DNA of 64,000 bases from Bog-756 sp963738545. GTDB taxonomy: Bacteria > Actinomycetota > Acidimicrobiia > Acidimicrobiales > RAAP-2. The position numbers were made by a program, and so were the translations under genes. The stretch lies in the NCBI GenBank assembly GCA_963738545.1, contig CAVTXA010000007.1, positions 1 to 64,000 on the forward strand, given 5' to 3'. Positions 1 to 8,390 of this stretch are shown here, piece by piece; the stretch's first letter is position 1; every line of letters begins with the position of its first letter. The notes beneath the pieces are model-generated. The model did not search any database, was not told the origin of the DNA, and saw nothing but the letters and a program-made list of their open reading frames with translations.

Positions 1-34
1 CATGCAAGTGCGCTACCAACTGCGCCAACGGCCC
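1..34 (-). tRNA. tRNA-Ala(GGC), 5' part only, cut by window edge
   Basis: Read on the minus strand, the first 34 bases give tRNA positions 1 to 34: a 7-base acceptor strand GGGCCGT, TG at 8-9, a D arm GCGC/GCGC around an AGTTGGTA loop, the 5' anticodon stem CTTGC, and a loop beginning A-T-G. The window ends at anticodon base 34, which is G. The stem CTTGC followed by A32 matches the well-known tRNA-Ala(GGC) anticodon arm. The anticodon bases 35-36 and the G3:U70 identity pair lie outside the window, so Ala is inferred. Confidence 0.6.
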
Positions 35-151
35 TCGAGGCGTGACGATACCACCGGGCGCGACGCCCGCCCTCCCGCCCTGCCTGTGTGCGATCCCATA
101 CCCCGGAGACGCAGTACCCCCGCTCCCCGGGGGGACCGAGGTGCAACCGCC

Positions 152-976
152 TTAGGGGACAGAGGTCGGAATGGGCGGACTCGTACGTTCGATCGCCGGC
201 CAGCCTCCGAATTGGCGGTGTCGCTCCACCTGCACCTGGCCGCCGCCTCGCAGCCCGAAGAGTCGCTTGGCCAAGAGCAAGTAGATGGCGATGGCCACAT
301 TGATCACCAGGGTGACGATCTTGAAGATGCTGATGCTGAGTGAAAGTTCGTAGATCTCGAGGGGTATGAGCGCCACCGTGGCCACGAGTGTCAGGTACTC
401 GGCCCAGCGCTTGGACATCCACAGGCCCACCATCTCGGTCGCCTCGAGTGCGGCATAGGCGGTCACCAACAGTCCCAGCTGGATCAGGCGAGTAGGTGAG
501 TACTTGAAGGCCCGACCCAGATAGCCGAGGACGCCGCGTACCTGCGACTCCCCCGGCGTCGTCCCCGACAGATCGCTCATGATGTTGACGTAGTCGCGGT
601 GGAGGGAGGCGTCGTGCCGGGCGAAGGTGTACAAGATGATGGCCAGGGTGGTCAGCACGATGACATGGATTGCACGATCAACCGCGATCAGGCGCAGCAC
701 GTACTTGTCCCGCAGCATGGGCCCCCGGGCCGGGATTTCGATCTCATCACGGTCCGGCATCCGGTCCCGGGTGGGCTCCTCGGGGGGGTCGTCGGCGAGC
801 CAGGCGTCACACCGCAGGCACCGGTACCAACGGATTCCATCCCCTTCTCTCACTAGAAGCGCATCCTCGGTACCGATATGAGCCACATCGGTGCCCACCA
901 GGGCATGGCCCTTCCAACCGCAGGTCAACAACTCATAGAAGTTGTCCGGGCGCCGGTTTCGCTTCTTCCTCGCCAC
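152..976 (-). CDS. DUF2127-type membrane protein with N-terminal zinc-ribbon-like segment
   Basis: Predicted 274-residue integral membrane protein. The GTG at 976 is chosen because the reading frame upstream is Arg-rich shadow sequence and the neighbouring oxygenase gene starts at 1015. Residues 1-70 are soluble and carry C19, H24 and a CLRC pair (C53, C56), a possible zinc-binding knuckle. From about residue 95 there are four hydrophobic segments, with a conserved-looking 'LIQLGLLVTAYAALEATEMV' stretch and 'KRWAEYLTLVATVALIPLEIY', typical of the DUF2127 family. The function of that family is unknown. It is transcribed divergently from the PhyH-like gene. The family call rests on pattern recognition; metal binding is inferred. 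Confidence 0.75.
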   Translation of the reverse strand: MARKKRNRRPDNFYELLTCGWKGHALVGTDVAHIGTEDALLVREGDGIRWYRCLRCDAWLADDPPEEPTRDRMPDRDEIEIPARGPMLRDKYVLRLIAVDRAIHVIVLTTLAIILYTFARHDASLHRDYVNIMSDLSGTTPGESQVRGVLGYLGRAFKYSPTRLIQLGLLVTAYAALEATEMVGLWMSKRWAEYLTLVATVALIPLEIYELSLSISIFKIVTLVINVAIAIYLLLAKRLFGLRGGGQVQVERHRQFGGWPAIERTSPPIPTSVP

Positions 977-1014
977 GCCTGCACCATAGGCTCGGTAGCT
1001 GACGAACTGGTGAA

Positions 1015-1857
1015 ATGAGGAATGCCGTGATGCTCGACGCCGATGATCGTTTTGATGCCCATGTCCAGCGGATCGACCAGGACGGGTACACCATCGTCGA
1101 GAACGCCATCGACCTCGACCTGATCGACGCCCTCCGTGATGACCTCCTGCGACTGGAGAAGGAGCTGGACGTGCAGCCGGCGGCCAATGCCTTCGAAGGG
1201 GTGCGCACCACCCGCGTCTACAACCTGTTGGCCCATGGACAGCACTTCGAGCAGATCCCCGTCCATCCCGAGATCCTCCCCATCTGCGAGCGGGTCCTCG
1301 ATCCGGGGCTGCTGGTGTCCTCGCTCTCCTCGATCGCCATCGGACCGGGTGAGACGCCCCAGCCCATCCACGCTGACGATCAGGTGATCCCTCTACCCAA
1401 GCCCCATCCGGCCACCGTGTGCAACACGATGTGGGCACTGACGGACTTCACCGAGGAGAACGGCGCCACCCGGATCATCCCGGGTACCCACGAAGCGGCC
1501 GAGTCACCCGACCTGTCCAGTCGGTACGACTCCATCCCGGCCGTCATGGACCGGGGAAGTGTCCTCGTGTGGCACGGGAGCCTGTGGCACGGCGGAGGGG
1601 CGAACGCTACGGAAGACCGTCGGGTCGGTATCGCCATGAACTACTGCGCCGGCTACCTCAGGCAGCAGGAGAACCAGCAGCTCGGCCTGCCCCTCGACAC
1701 CGTGCGTCGTTTCTCACCCCGCCTGCAACAGCTGGTCGGATTCGGTGTGTACCGGGGACTCATCGGCCACATCGACAAGGACATCCCAGCCAACCGGCTG
1801 CTCCAGGGCGCAGAGGACACCCGGCTGGTGTGGGACTACGGGTCACCTGCGAGCTGA
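1015..1857 (+). CDS. Phytanoyl-CoA dioxygenase (PhyH) family oxygenase
   Basis: A 280-residue Fe(II)/2-oxoglutarate-type oxygenase of the PhyH family. The iron facial triad can be placed as H119-x-D121 (in 'PIHADDQ') and a distal His in 'LWHGGGAN' near residue 192, followed by R203, a candidate 2-oxoglutarate anchor. The segment 'GATRIIPGTHE' is the usual PhyH strand before the distal His. Family members hydroxylate diverse substrates (acyl-CoA, ectoine and natural products), so the substrate cannot be told. A second start at ATG 1030 would remove five residues. The gene stands alone between a divergent DUF2127 gene and a convergent tRNA, giving no pathway hint. Confidence 0.85.
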   Translation: MRNAVMLDADDRFDAHVQRIDQDGYTIVENAIDLDLIDALRDDLLRLEKELDVQPAANAFEGVRTTRVYNLLAHGQHFEQIPVHPEILPICERVLDPGLLVSSLSSIAIGPGETPQPIHADDQVIPLPKPHPATVCNTMWALTDFTEENGATRIIPGTHEAAESPDLSSRYDSIPAVMDRGSVLVWHGSLWHGGGANATEDRRVGIAMNYCAGYLRQQENQQLGLPLDTVRRFSPRLQQLVGFGVYRGLIGHIDKDIPANRLLQGAEDTRLVWDYGSPAS

Positions 1858-2098
1858 CCCGGCCGCCAGATTGACCGTGTGGACAGTCGCCGTCCTCCAG
1901 GCACGGTGAAGGCCCCCAATCAGCCAAAAGTGGGGCCTGGGCCGCACATGAGGGCATCCTCGGGGTCGCCCGGAATCCCTCCAAGGTCGGATCCCCTCCA
2001 TCGTGGGAGATGGGTGTGGGATGGATGCGGGGTGGCCTGTGGCCGCCAACGCCCGCTGACGGCGGTCCTCGAGGACCTGGCACCTGCATCGTCCTTCT

Positions 2099-2173
2099 TG
2101 GAGGCGGCGGGCGGAATCGAACCGCCGTACGGGGCTTTGCAGGCCCCTGCCTAAACCACTCGGCCACGCCGCC
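2099..2173 (-). tRNA. tRNA-Cys (anticodon GCA), CCA encoded
   Basis: On the minus strand a complete cloverleaf can be folded. The acceptor GGCGGCG pairs with CGCCGCC, the anticodon stem GGGGC/GCCCC encloses the loop CTGCAAA (anticodon GCA), and the T arm is GGCGG-TTCGATT-CCGCC. The discriminator base is U (T in DNA), the known cysteine identity element, and CCA is encoded at 2099-2101. It is the only complete tRNA in the window. Confidence 0.97.
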
Positions 2174-2222
2174 GTGGCGTCCGAGGATCCTATCGCCCCC
2201 GTCGGGATGCTTGAATCTCTCC

Positions 2223-3248
2223 ATGCGCATAGGCATGATCGCCCCACCTTGGACTCCCATTCCACCCCTTCTCTACGGGGGCATCGAGTTGGTGGTCGAC
2301 CAGCTGGCCCGGGGACTGCAGGACGCCGGCCACGATGTGCTCCTGTTCGCCACCGGCGACTCGACGTGCCCGGTGCCCAGACAGTGGGTGCTCCCGGCAG
2401 CTGAGGGCACCCGCATCGGGAGCGCGGTTCCGGAGATCCGACACGTGATCCACGCCTACGAGGCGGTGAAGGACTGCGATGTGGTTCACGATCACACCAT
2501 GATGGGCCCGTTCCACTCCGAGCACTATCCCGGCCTTCCGGTGGCCACCACCATCCACGGGCCCTTCAACGAAGAGCTCAGCGACATCTACCGGGTCAAT
2601 GCCGACCGCGTGCCGATCATCGCCATCTCGCACGCCCAACGGCGGGCGGCGCCCGACATCCCCATCGCCCGGGTCATCCACCACGGTGTCGACGCCACCC
2701 ACTTCCCCATGGGTGACGGCAAGGGTGACGGCGACGGTCCCTATGTCGTCTTCCTCGGTCGCATGGCGGCGGACAAGGGTGCGCACCGGGCCATCCGCAT
2801 CGCCCGCAAGGCGGGCATCCGGATCATGTTGGCGGCCAAGATGCGGGAGCCTTGGGAGATGCGCTACTTCACCGAGGAGGTCGAGCCCCTGCTCGGACCG
2901 GATGCCTTGTATCTCGGCGAGGTGTCCCACGAGCGGAAACTCGAGCTGCTGGCGGGTGCTTCGGCCCTCTTGTTCCCTATCCGATGGAACGAGCCGTTCG
3001 GCATGGTCATGATCGAGGCCATGGCCTGCGGGACGCCGGTACTCGCCTTCCCCGAGGGAGCGGCACCCGAGGTCGTCGACGACGGGCGCACCGGGTTCAT
3101 CTGCAACGACGAGGATGCCATGGTGGGTGCCATCGGCCGCCTGGACCAGCTGCAACGCAGCGACTGCCGGCTCGCCGTCGAGGGCTACTTCTCGACCAAC
3201 CGCATGGTGGCCGAGCACATCGAGCTCTTCGAGTCGATGATCGCCTAA
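2223..3248 (+). CDS. GT4-family glycosyltransferase
   Basis: A 341-residue GT-B fold glycosyltransferase. ATG 2223 is chosen because it opens with the canonical N-terminal strand 'MRIGMIAPPW' followed by the glycine-rich 'LYGGIE' loop. The longer frame upstream runs through the tRNA-Cys gene. The C-terminal Rossmann half contains 'VVFLGRMAADKGAHRAI' and the donor-site E-x7-E motif region 'EPFGMVMIEAMACGTPVLAF', hallmarks of GT4 enzymes that use nucleotide sugars. The protein has no membrane segment and probably works at the cytoplasmic face on a lipid, glycan or small-molecule acceptor. The acceptor cannot be predicted. Orthologues near housekeeping genes are common in actinobacteria. Confidence 0.9.
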   Translation: MRIGMIAPPWTPIPPLLYGGIELVVDQLARGLQDAGHDVLLFATGDSTCPVPRQWVLPAAEGTRIGSAVPEIRHVIHAYEAVKDCDVVHDHTMMGPFHSEHYPGLPVATTIHGPFNEELSDIYRVNADRVPIIAISHAQRRAAPDIPIARVIHHGVDATHFPMGDGKGDGDGPYVVFLGRMAADKGAHRAIRIARKAGIRIMLAAKMREPWEMRYFTEEVEPLLGPDALYLGEVSHERKLELLAGASALLFPIRWNEPFGMVMIEAMACGTPVLAFPEGAAPEVVDDGRTGFICNDEDAMVGAIGRLDQLQRSDCRLAVEGYFSTNRMVAEHIELFESMIA

Positions 3249-3265
3249 CCTGGCTCACCCTCCGG

Positions 3266-3460
3266 TCAGTGGCGGCGGCCGAACAGCACCTTGGCCACCA
3301 GGGCCACGAGAGCCACCACCACGACCAGCTTCACGATGAACCAGATGACGCCGGCCACGAAGCTGAGCACGGCGAACGCCACGATGACGGCGATGATCCC
3401 GCCACCCACGATGAGCACTCCGTCGAACAGGCTCAGCCCGCTTCGTTCCTCTTCTGCCAC
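3266..3460 (-). CDS. Small membrane protein, unknown function
   Basis: A 64-residue protein with a short acidic N-terminus (MAEEERSG), two closely spaced hydrophobic segments covering most of residues 11-58, and a basic end (FGRRH). The composition is that of a real small membrane protein rather than antisense noise: valine, isoleucine and alanine form continuous hydrophobic runs with positively charged ends. It lies convergent to the glycosyltransferase (17 bp apart) and divergent from glnD. No family name can be given with confidence. Confidence 0.65.
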   Translation of the reverse strand: MAEEERSGLSLFDGVLIVGGGIIAVIVAFAVLSFVAGVIWFIVKLVVVVALVALVAKVLFGRRH

Positions 3461-3527
3461 ACCCCCAGCGTAACGGCCTGATCCCTCGTCCGTTCGTCAC
3501 CCCGCCACGCGACACTCCGATGACCTG

Positions 3528-5957
3528 GTGTCCTCCGCGATCGACGGCGGGCCGGTGTCCCGGTGGTACGGTCCGGCCGTGTCCCTGCGTGCCCGACGGC
3601 AGACGCTCATCGAGCGCACCGACCTGCAGGGGGACGAGTTCTGCCACGCCTATGCCGCCTCGGCGGACGAATGGCTGACCGACCTGTTCGATCGGGCCAC
3701 CGACGGCGACGGCCGGGGGCTGGCCCTCATGGCAGTGGGCGGGTACGGACGGTCCGAACTCTGTCCGTTCAGCGATCTCGATGTGGTGCTCCTCCACAAG
3801 GGCCGGAGGAATCTGTCGGCGACGGCCGACAAGATCTGGTACCCCGTCTGGGACGAAGGGATCACCCTTGACCACAGCGTCAGAAGGCCCGGGGATGCAC
3901 TGGAGGTGGCCGCCGAGGACCTCCGGGTGGCCCTCGGGCTCCTCGATGCCCGGGTGGTGTGCGGCGATGCGAAGGTGGCTGAGCCGGTCATCGAGGGTGC
4001 CCGTGAGCGGTGGGTGAAGCAGAAGCCGCCATGGTTGGGCGTATTGGTCGACCTGGTGGCCGAACGGCACCGGTCCAACGGCGATGTGGGCTTCCTCCTG
4101 GAGCCGGATCTAAAGGAATCCCACGGCGGCCTGCGGGACATCGCCGCCCTCACCGCGCTCATGCTGGCCGTTCCGGCATTGGCCGACTACGTCGACACCG
4201 TAGCCATCGATACCGCCCGGGCCGTGTTGACATCGTCCCGGGTCGAGTTGCACCGTCGAGCAGGCCGGGAACAGAACAAGCTGCTGCTCCAAGAACAAGA
4301 TCAGGTGGCGGCCTCCCTGGGACTACCCGACTCCGACGCACTCATGCGCGCCGTGGCCACGGCCGGGCGCACGGTGACGTGGGAGGGAGACGACGCCTGG
4401 CGTAGGCGGGGTGCCTGGCAGCGGTCGCGGAAGTCGGAACGGAGCCGCCGGCGGTCGGGGGGGCGCGGCACCGGGGACAGCGAGCTACCCGTCACGGAAC
4501 TGTCGGGAGAACCGGGAATCGGCGTCACCGACGACGAGGTCGTCCTGACCGCGGGTGCCGATGTAGTGGGCGACGCCTCGCTCTCCCTCCGCCTGGCCGC
4601 TGTGGCCGCCGAGCGGAACCTCCCGGTCGCCCGGGACGCCCTCAACCTGCTGGGGCGCAAGGCCCCGCTCCCGGCCGAGCCCTGGCCTAATGATCTCCTG
4701 ACCACGCTGGTCCGGGTGCTGGCCACGGGACCACCCGCCATCGACGCCCTGGAAGCCCTCGACCAACGGCACCTCTTCGAGCGCTACCTCCCCGAATGGG
4801 CTGCGGTCCGCAACAAGCCCCAGCGCAACCCCTACCACCGCTTCACCGTGGACCGTCATCTGCTCGAGGCCACCGCCAACGCCGCCATCCTGGCCCACCG
4901 CGTGTCTCGAGCCGACCTCCTCCTGCTCGGTACCCTCCTCCACGACATTGGCAAGGGCTTCCCGGGAGACCACACGGAGGTGGGCATGGAGGTGGTGGCC
5001 ACCATCGGGACCCGGATGGGCCTCCCCCCCAACGACGTCGACACCCTGGTGACCATGGTGCGGCTCCACCTGCTCTTGCCCGATGCCGCCACCCGACGAG
5101 ACCTCGACGACCCAGCCACGGCCGAACGGGTGGCCACCGAGGTCGGGAGCCGCTCCACGCTCGAGCTCCTGGCGGCACTGGTGGAGGCCGACAGCCTGGC
5201 CACGGGGACCTCGGCGTGGGGGCCGTGGAAGGCCGGTCTGGTCGCCGACCTGGTCGAGCGCACCGGACGTCTCCTGGCCGGTGAGCCGGCGCCACCGCCC
5301 ACCCACTGGATCACCGACGAGCTGCGGGTGATCATGGACACGGTCCGGGACCACGGGGTTCCGGCCCTCTCCGTCGAGGACCCAACGGTCACAGTGGTTG
5401 CCGCGGACCGTTCCGGGCTCTTCGCCGAGGTGACCGGGGTCCTGGCCCTCCACGGCCTCAACGTCCGCTCCGCGGTGGTAGCCGAAGAGGACGGGGTGGC
5501 GGTGGAGATCTTCACCGTCGAGCCGGCCAGAGGCCGGTGGCCGGCGGCGGCCCGCTTGGCCGACGACCTCGCCGCGGTCATGGACGGGTCCCTTCCCATC
5601 GAGCGCCGACTCACCGAACGGGCCCGCACCTACCGCCACGAGCGTCGGGCCATCACCCCCCATCTGGTGTCGACCCAGGTCAGCGTGGACAACAACGCCT
5701 CGGACAGCGCCACCGTGGTGGAGGTGCGTGCCGAGGACGTGGTCGGTCAGCTCCACCGGATCACCCAGGCCCTGGTGGACTGCGACCTCGACGTCCACTC
5801 GGCCAAGGTGTCCACATTCGGGTCGGCCGTGGTCGATGCCTTCTACGTACGGGGGCCCGACGGGTCCAAGTTGACTGATCTCCAACGGATCGCCGACGTG
5901 GAGGCGGCCATTCGTCGGCGGATCGACTCGGCGTCGGCCGGGGCGGCCACCGCCTGA
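3528..5957 (+). CDS. glnD: PII nucleotidyltransferase / uridylyl-removing enzyme GlnD
   Basis: An 809-residue bifunctional nitrogen sensor that modifies the PII protein in response to glutamine. In actinobacteria such as Corynebacterium the modification is adenylylation. Domains in order: a nucleotidyltransferase site 'GGYGRSELCPFSDLDVVLL' (residues 71-89), the GlnD helical region, an Arg/Ser-rich linker near residues 290-322, an HD hydrolase motif 'LLHDIGKGFPGDH' near 470, and two C-terminal ACT domains starting near 619 and 728 that bind glutamine. All key motifs are intact, so both activities are expected. The start is uncertain: GTG codons at 3528, 3555 and 3579 are all in frame and none has a clear ribosome-binding site. 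No glnK or amtB gene is adjacent, unlike the amtB-glnK-glnD order of many actinobacteria. Confidence 0.95.
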   Translation: MSSAIDGGPVSRWYGPAVSLRARRQTLIERTDLQGDEFCHAYAASADEWLTDLFDRATDGDGRGLALMAVGGYGRSELCPFSDLDVVLLHKGRRNLSATADKIWYPVWDEGITLDHSVRRPGDALEVAAEDLRVALGLLDARVVCGDAKVAEPVIEGARERWVKQKPPWLGVLVDLVAERHRSNGDVGFLLEPDLKESHGGLRDIAALTALMLAVPALADYVDTVAIDTARAVLTSSRVELHRRAGREQNKLLLQEQDQVAASLGLPDSDALMRAVATAGRTVTWEGDDAWRRRGAWQRSRKSERSRRRSGGRGTGDSELPVTELSGEPGIGVTDDEVVLTAGADVVGDASLSLRLAAVAAERNLPVARDALNLLGRKAPLPAEPWPNDLLTTLVRVLATGPPAIDALEALDQRHLFERYLPEWAAVRNKPQRNPYHRFTVDRHLLEATANAAILAHRVSRADLLLLGTLLHDIGKGFPGDHTEVGMEVVATIGTRMGLPPNDVDTLVTMVRLHLLLPDAATRRDLDDPATAERVATEVGSRSTLELLAALVEADSLATGTSAWGPWKAGLVADLVERTGRLLAGEPAPPPTHWITDELRVIMDTVRDHGVPALSVEDPTVTVVAADRSGLFAEVTGVLALHGLNVRSAVVAEEDGVAVEIFTVEPARGRWPAAARLADDLAAVMDGSLPIERRLTERARTYRHERRAITPHLVSTQVSVDNNASDSATVVEVRAEDVVGQLHRITQALVDCDLDVHSAKVSTFGSAVVDAFYVRGPDGSKLTDLQRIADVEAAIRRRIDSASAGAATA

Positions 5958-5972
5958 TCCTGTCGCCCCGGG

Positions 5973-6003
5973 TTGACAGCCGCTGGATCTGTGGTGCCAT
6001 AAA
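5973..6003 (+). promoter_or_regulatory. Possible sigma-70-type promoter for the L,D-transpeptidase gene
   Basis: A perfect -35 hexamer TTGACA lies at 5973-5978 with CATAAA at 5998-6003 as a weak -10 at 19-bp spacing. An alternative -10, TAGAAT, is at 6019-6024. The transpeptidase start at 6045 is preceded by the ribosome-binding site GAAGGAG. The spacing is not ideal, so the call is tentative. Confidence 0.35.
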
Positions 6004-6044
6004 CGCACAGTGGACTGGTAGAATGCGGTGAGCGAAGGAGATCC

Positions 6045-7226
6045 ATGCCGTCCGCGCACGCACATTCGAAGTCGACAGAACCGCCGCGCTCCCGTCCGGG
6101 CCGCAAGATGCTGCCTCTGGTCACGGCCGCGCTGGCCGTGGTGCTGGTCGGTGTGGCTGTGGCGGCCTACACCCTGCACGGTCCGTCACCGCGTGCCGCC
6201 GCCTCACCCACCACCACCGTGGTCCACGGCCTGGAGGCCTCCGTCCAAAAGGGTCCGTTCACCCTGGCGTCCATCGCCCCGGCGTCGGGGACCACGGCCG
6301 TGCCCAGCGATGCCACGCTCTCCGTGCAGTTCACGAGCCCACTGAGTCCCAACTCCCCCACCCCGTCACTGGCCCCCGCCGTCGCCGGTGTCTGGCGTGA
6401 GGTCACCCCGGACACCTTCGCCTTCGTGGCCTCGGCGCCCTTCGTTCCCTCGGCCACCGAGACCATCACCGTGCCGGGGGGTGCCGGCGGCGTGACCAGT
6501 GCCGACGGCAAGACGCTGGTCCAGGCGGTCACCAGCACCTTCAGTGTGGCATCGGGCAGCACGCTCCGACTGCAGCAGCTCCTCGCCCAACTGGGCTACC
6601 TCCCGGTGAGCTTCATACCGGCCCGACCGCTGAGTGCCCCGCAGGAGGCGGCCCAGGCCCAGGAGGGCACCTTCAACTGGCGCTGGACCGAGCCCGCGTC
6701 ATTGGCGAGCCTGTGGACGGTGGGCACCCCCAACGAGATCACCAAGGGCGCGGTCATGGCGTTCGAGTCCGGACACAACATGAAGACCGACGGCGTGGCC
6801 GGACCGGCCGTGTGGGAGGACCTGCTGAGTGACGCCGCCGGCGGCTCGGTGAACACCGCCCCGTACAACTACGTGTACGTGTCGAAATCCCTCCCGGAGA
6901 CGACCACGGTCTACAGCAACGGAGCGGCCGTCTACTCCACCCGGGCCAACACCGGCGTCCCCGGAGCCCCGACGGCCTCGGGCACCTTCCCGGTCTACCT
7001 ACGGTACAAGGTGACGACCATGTCCGGCACCAATCCCGATGGTTCCAAGTACGTCGACCCGGGCATCCCGTGGGTCAGTTACTTCAACGGGGGCGACGCC
7101 CTCCACGGCTTCGTTCGGGGCGGCTACGGGTATCCACAGAGTGACGGCTGCGTAGAGATGCCCCCGGCCAACGCGGCCGTCGTGTATCCCCTCACCCCGA
7201 TCGGCACCCTCGTAACGGTGTCCTGA
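6045..7226 (+). CDS. L,D-transpeptidase (YkuD) with peptidoglycan-binding domain
   Basis: A 393-residue envelope protein that should form 3-3 cross-links in peptidoglycan or attach proteins to it. A basic N-terminus is followed by one membrane/signal segment at about residues 22-45. Then come an Ig-like domain beginning 'ASIAPASGTTAVPSDATL', a peptidoglycan-binding-like segment ending 'MKTDGVAGPAVWEDLL', and a C-terminal YkuD catalytic domain. The catalytic site is visible as H354 in 'DALHGF' and C369 in 'QSDGCVEM', matching the HG-x-SxGC pattern. ATG 6045 has a strong GAAGGAG site. The domain order resembles mycobacterial Ldt enzymes, which also carry Ig-like modules. Confidence 0.92.
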   Translation: MPSAHAHSKSTEPPRSRPGRKMLPLVTAALAVVLVGVAVAAYTLHGPSPRAAASPTTTVVHGLEASVQKGPFTLASIAPASGTTAVPSDATLSVQFTSPLSPNSPTPSLAPAVAGVWREVTPDTFAFVASAPFVPSATETITVPGGAGGVTSADGKTLVQAVTSTFSVASGSTLRLQQLLAQLGYLPVSFIPARPLSAPQEAAQAQEGTFNWRWTEPASLASLWTVGTPNEITKGAVMAFESGHNMKTDGVAGPAVWEDLLSDAAGGSVNTAPYNYVYVSKSLPETTTVYSNGAAVYSTRANTGVPGAPTASGTFPVYLRYKVTTMSGTNPDGSKYVDPGIPWVSYFNGGDALHGFVRGGYGYPQSDGCVEMPPANAAVVYPLTPIGTLVTVS

Positions 7227-7240
7227 GCGCACCCGTGCGC
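7227..7240. terminator. Short GC hairpin between convergent genes
   Basis: Just after the transpeptidase stop, GCGCAC and GTGCGC form a perfect inverted repeat around CC. It sits between two convergent genes (stops at 7226 and 7261) and could end transcription in either direction. There is no T-run, so an intrinsic terminator is only possible. Confidence 0.35.
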
Positions 7241-7260
7241 GGGGCCGCCACTGCGGGCCA

Positions 7261-8097
7261 CTAGGGCGTCAGGCGAGCTGAGGGGAAGTCAGGGGTTCGG
7301 TGTTCCTTCACGGCAGCGAGGCCTTCGACGGCGTCCGGACCGAGAAACCCGAGCATCTCCAGCGCCAGGGACTCCCCGAACACGGGGGCGTTGACCACCA
7401 TCCACTGATTGAGCACCTGTTTGGTCCATTGGATGGCGGTGCGACTCCCCCGGGCCAGGCGCTCGGCGATGGCCAGGGCCTCGCCGACCACCTCGGCATC
7501 GGGGACGCAGCGGGTCACCAGGCCGATGCGCTCGGCCTCTTCCCCGTCGATGAAGTCCGCCGTCATGAGGTAGTACTTCGCCTTCGCCATCCCGCAGAGG
7601 AGAGGCCAGAGGATGGCGGCGTGATCACCGGCAGCCACCCCCAACCGGGTGTGGCCGTCCGACAGCCGTGCCGACCGGGCGATGATGCTCACATCGGCCA
7701 GCAGCGCCACGGCCAGCCCGGCACCGACGGCGACGCCGTTGATGGCCGACACAACGGGCTTGACCGAGGCCAGCATGGCGTCGACGACCGCCTTGGCATC
7801 CCGCCACTGCTCGACCACGGCGGCGTGATCGGTGGTCATGCGCTCGACCATGGCCAGGTCCCCGCCGGCCGAGAAGGCCCGGCCTGCCCCGGTGATGACC
7901 GAGGCCGCCACCGCCGGGTCAGCGTCGATCACCGGCCAGACCTCCGAGAACTCCCGGTGGAGCCGCTCGTTGGCCGCATTGAGGACCTCCGGTCGATCGA
8001 TGGTCACGAGCAGGACTCCGGGCCGGGGTCGTTCGAACCGGAGGTGTTGGAACTCTTCGTAGGGCGAGAAGGGGCGCGGGACTCGTTCATCGGGCAT
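7261..8097 (-). CDS. Enoyl-CoA hydratase/isomerase family protein
   Basis: A 278-residue crotonase-fold enzyme, probably acting in fatty-acid or related acyl-CoA degradation. ATG 8097 is used; the longer frame upstream is antisense to the promoter region of the next gene. The two oxyanion-hole regions are present: 'GRAFSAGGD' and 'INGVAVGAGLAVAL'. The position that carries a catalytic Glu in classical hydratases reads 'AAGDHAAILWPLLCG' rather than the usual GGTQRL-type loop, so hydration activity is not certain. Another crotonase reaction (isomerase, hydrolase or decarboxylase) is possible. It is convergent with the transpeptidase and divergent from the DUF4388 gene. The family call is firm and the substrate is unknown. 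Confidence 0.88.
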   Translation of the reverse strand: MPDERVPRPFSPYEEFQHLRFERPRPGVLLVTIDRPEVLNAANERLHREFSEVWPVIDADPAVAASVITGAGRAFSAGGDLAMVERMTTDHAAVVEQWRDAKAVVDAMLASVKPVVSAINGVAVGAGLAVALLADVSIIARSARLSDGHTRLGVAAGDHAAILWPLLCGMAKAKYYLMTADFIDGEEAERIGLVTRCVPDAEVVGEALAIAERLARGSRTAIQWTKQVLNQWMVVNAPVFGESLALEMLGFLGPDAVEGLAAVKEHRTPDFPSARLTP

Positions 8098-8290
8098 CAC
8101 CCGATCATGGCCCGATGCCACCCAACGGTCGAACCCGCCGATCCCCGGGCTGCCCAACCCGCAAGGGCAAGGAATCGTAGGGCCGATCGGACCCCTACCG
8201 GGCAGTTCCCACGGGGCTTCCGGGGTCTGGCCACGCGGAGATGGGCCCGGCCGAGGTGGATCTGGACGAAGAAAATGCCCACTTAAAGTG

Positions 8291-8319
8291 TTGAGTAAGC
8301 CACTCCTAGCGGTTAATAT
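8291..8319 (+). promoter_or_regulatory. Sigma-70-type promoter for the DUF4388 gene
   Basis: TTGAGT at 8291-8296 and TAATAT at 8314-8319 are separated by exactly 17 bp, a near-consensus housekeeping promoter in an otherwise GC-rich stretch. A palindrome CACTTAAAGTG (8280-8290) abuts the -35 box and could be an operator. Transcription would start near 8326, about 65 bases before ATG 8391. It also lies only a few bases from the in-frame GTG 8331, which would then be nearly leaderless. Confidence 0.6.
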
Positions 8320-8390
8320 GAACGGCGCAGGTGTCGCGAACGAAGGACGCGGAGATGGCTTGGAAACGCCGGTCCTCGGAAGGATCACCG

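Noticed and set aside
4485..6179. 564-residue open frame on the minus strand opposite glnD
   Set aside because: Composition is Gly/His/Arg-rich shadow, and glnD covers the region with all family motifs.
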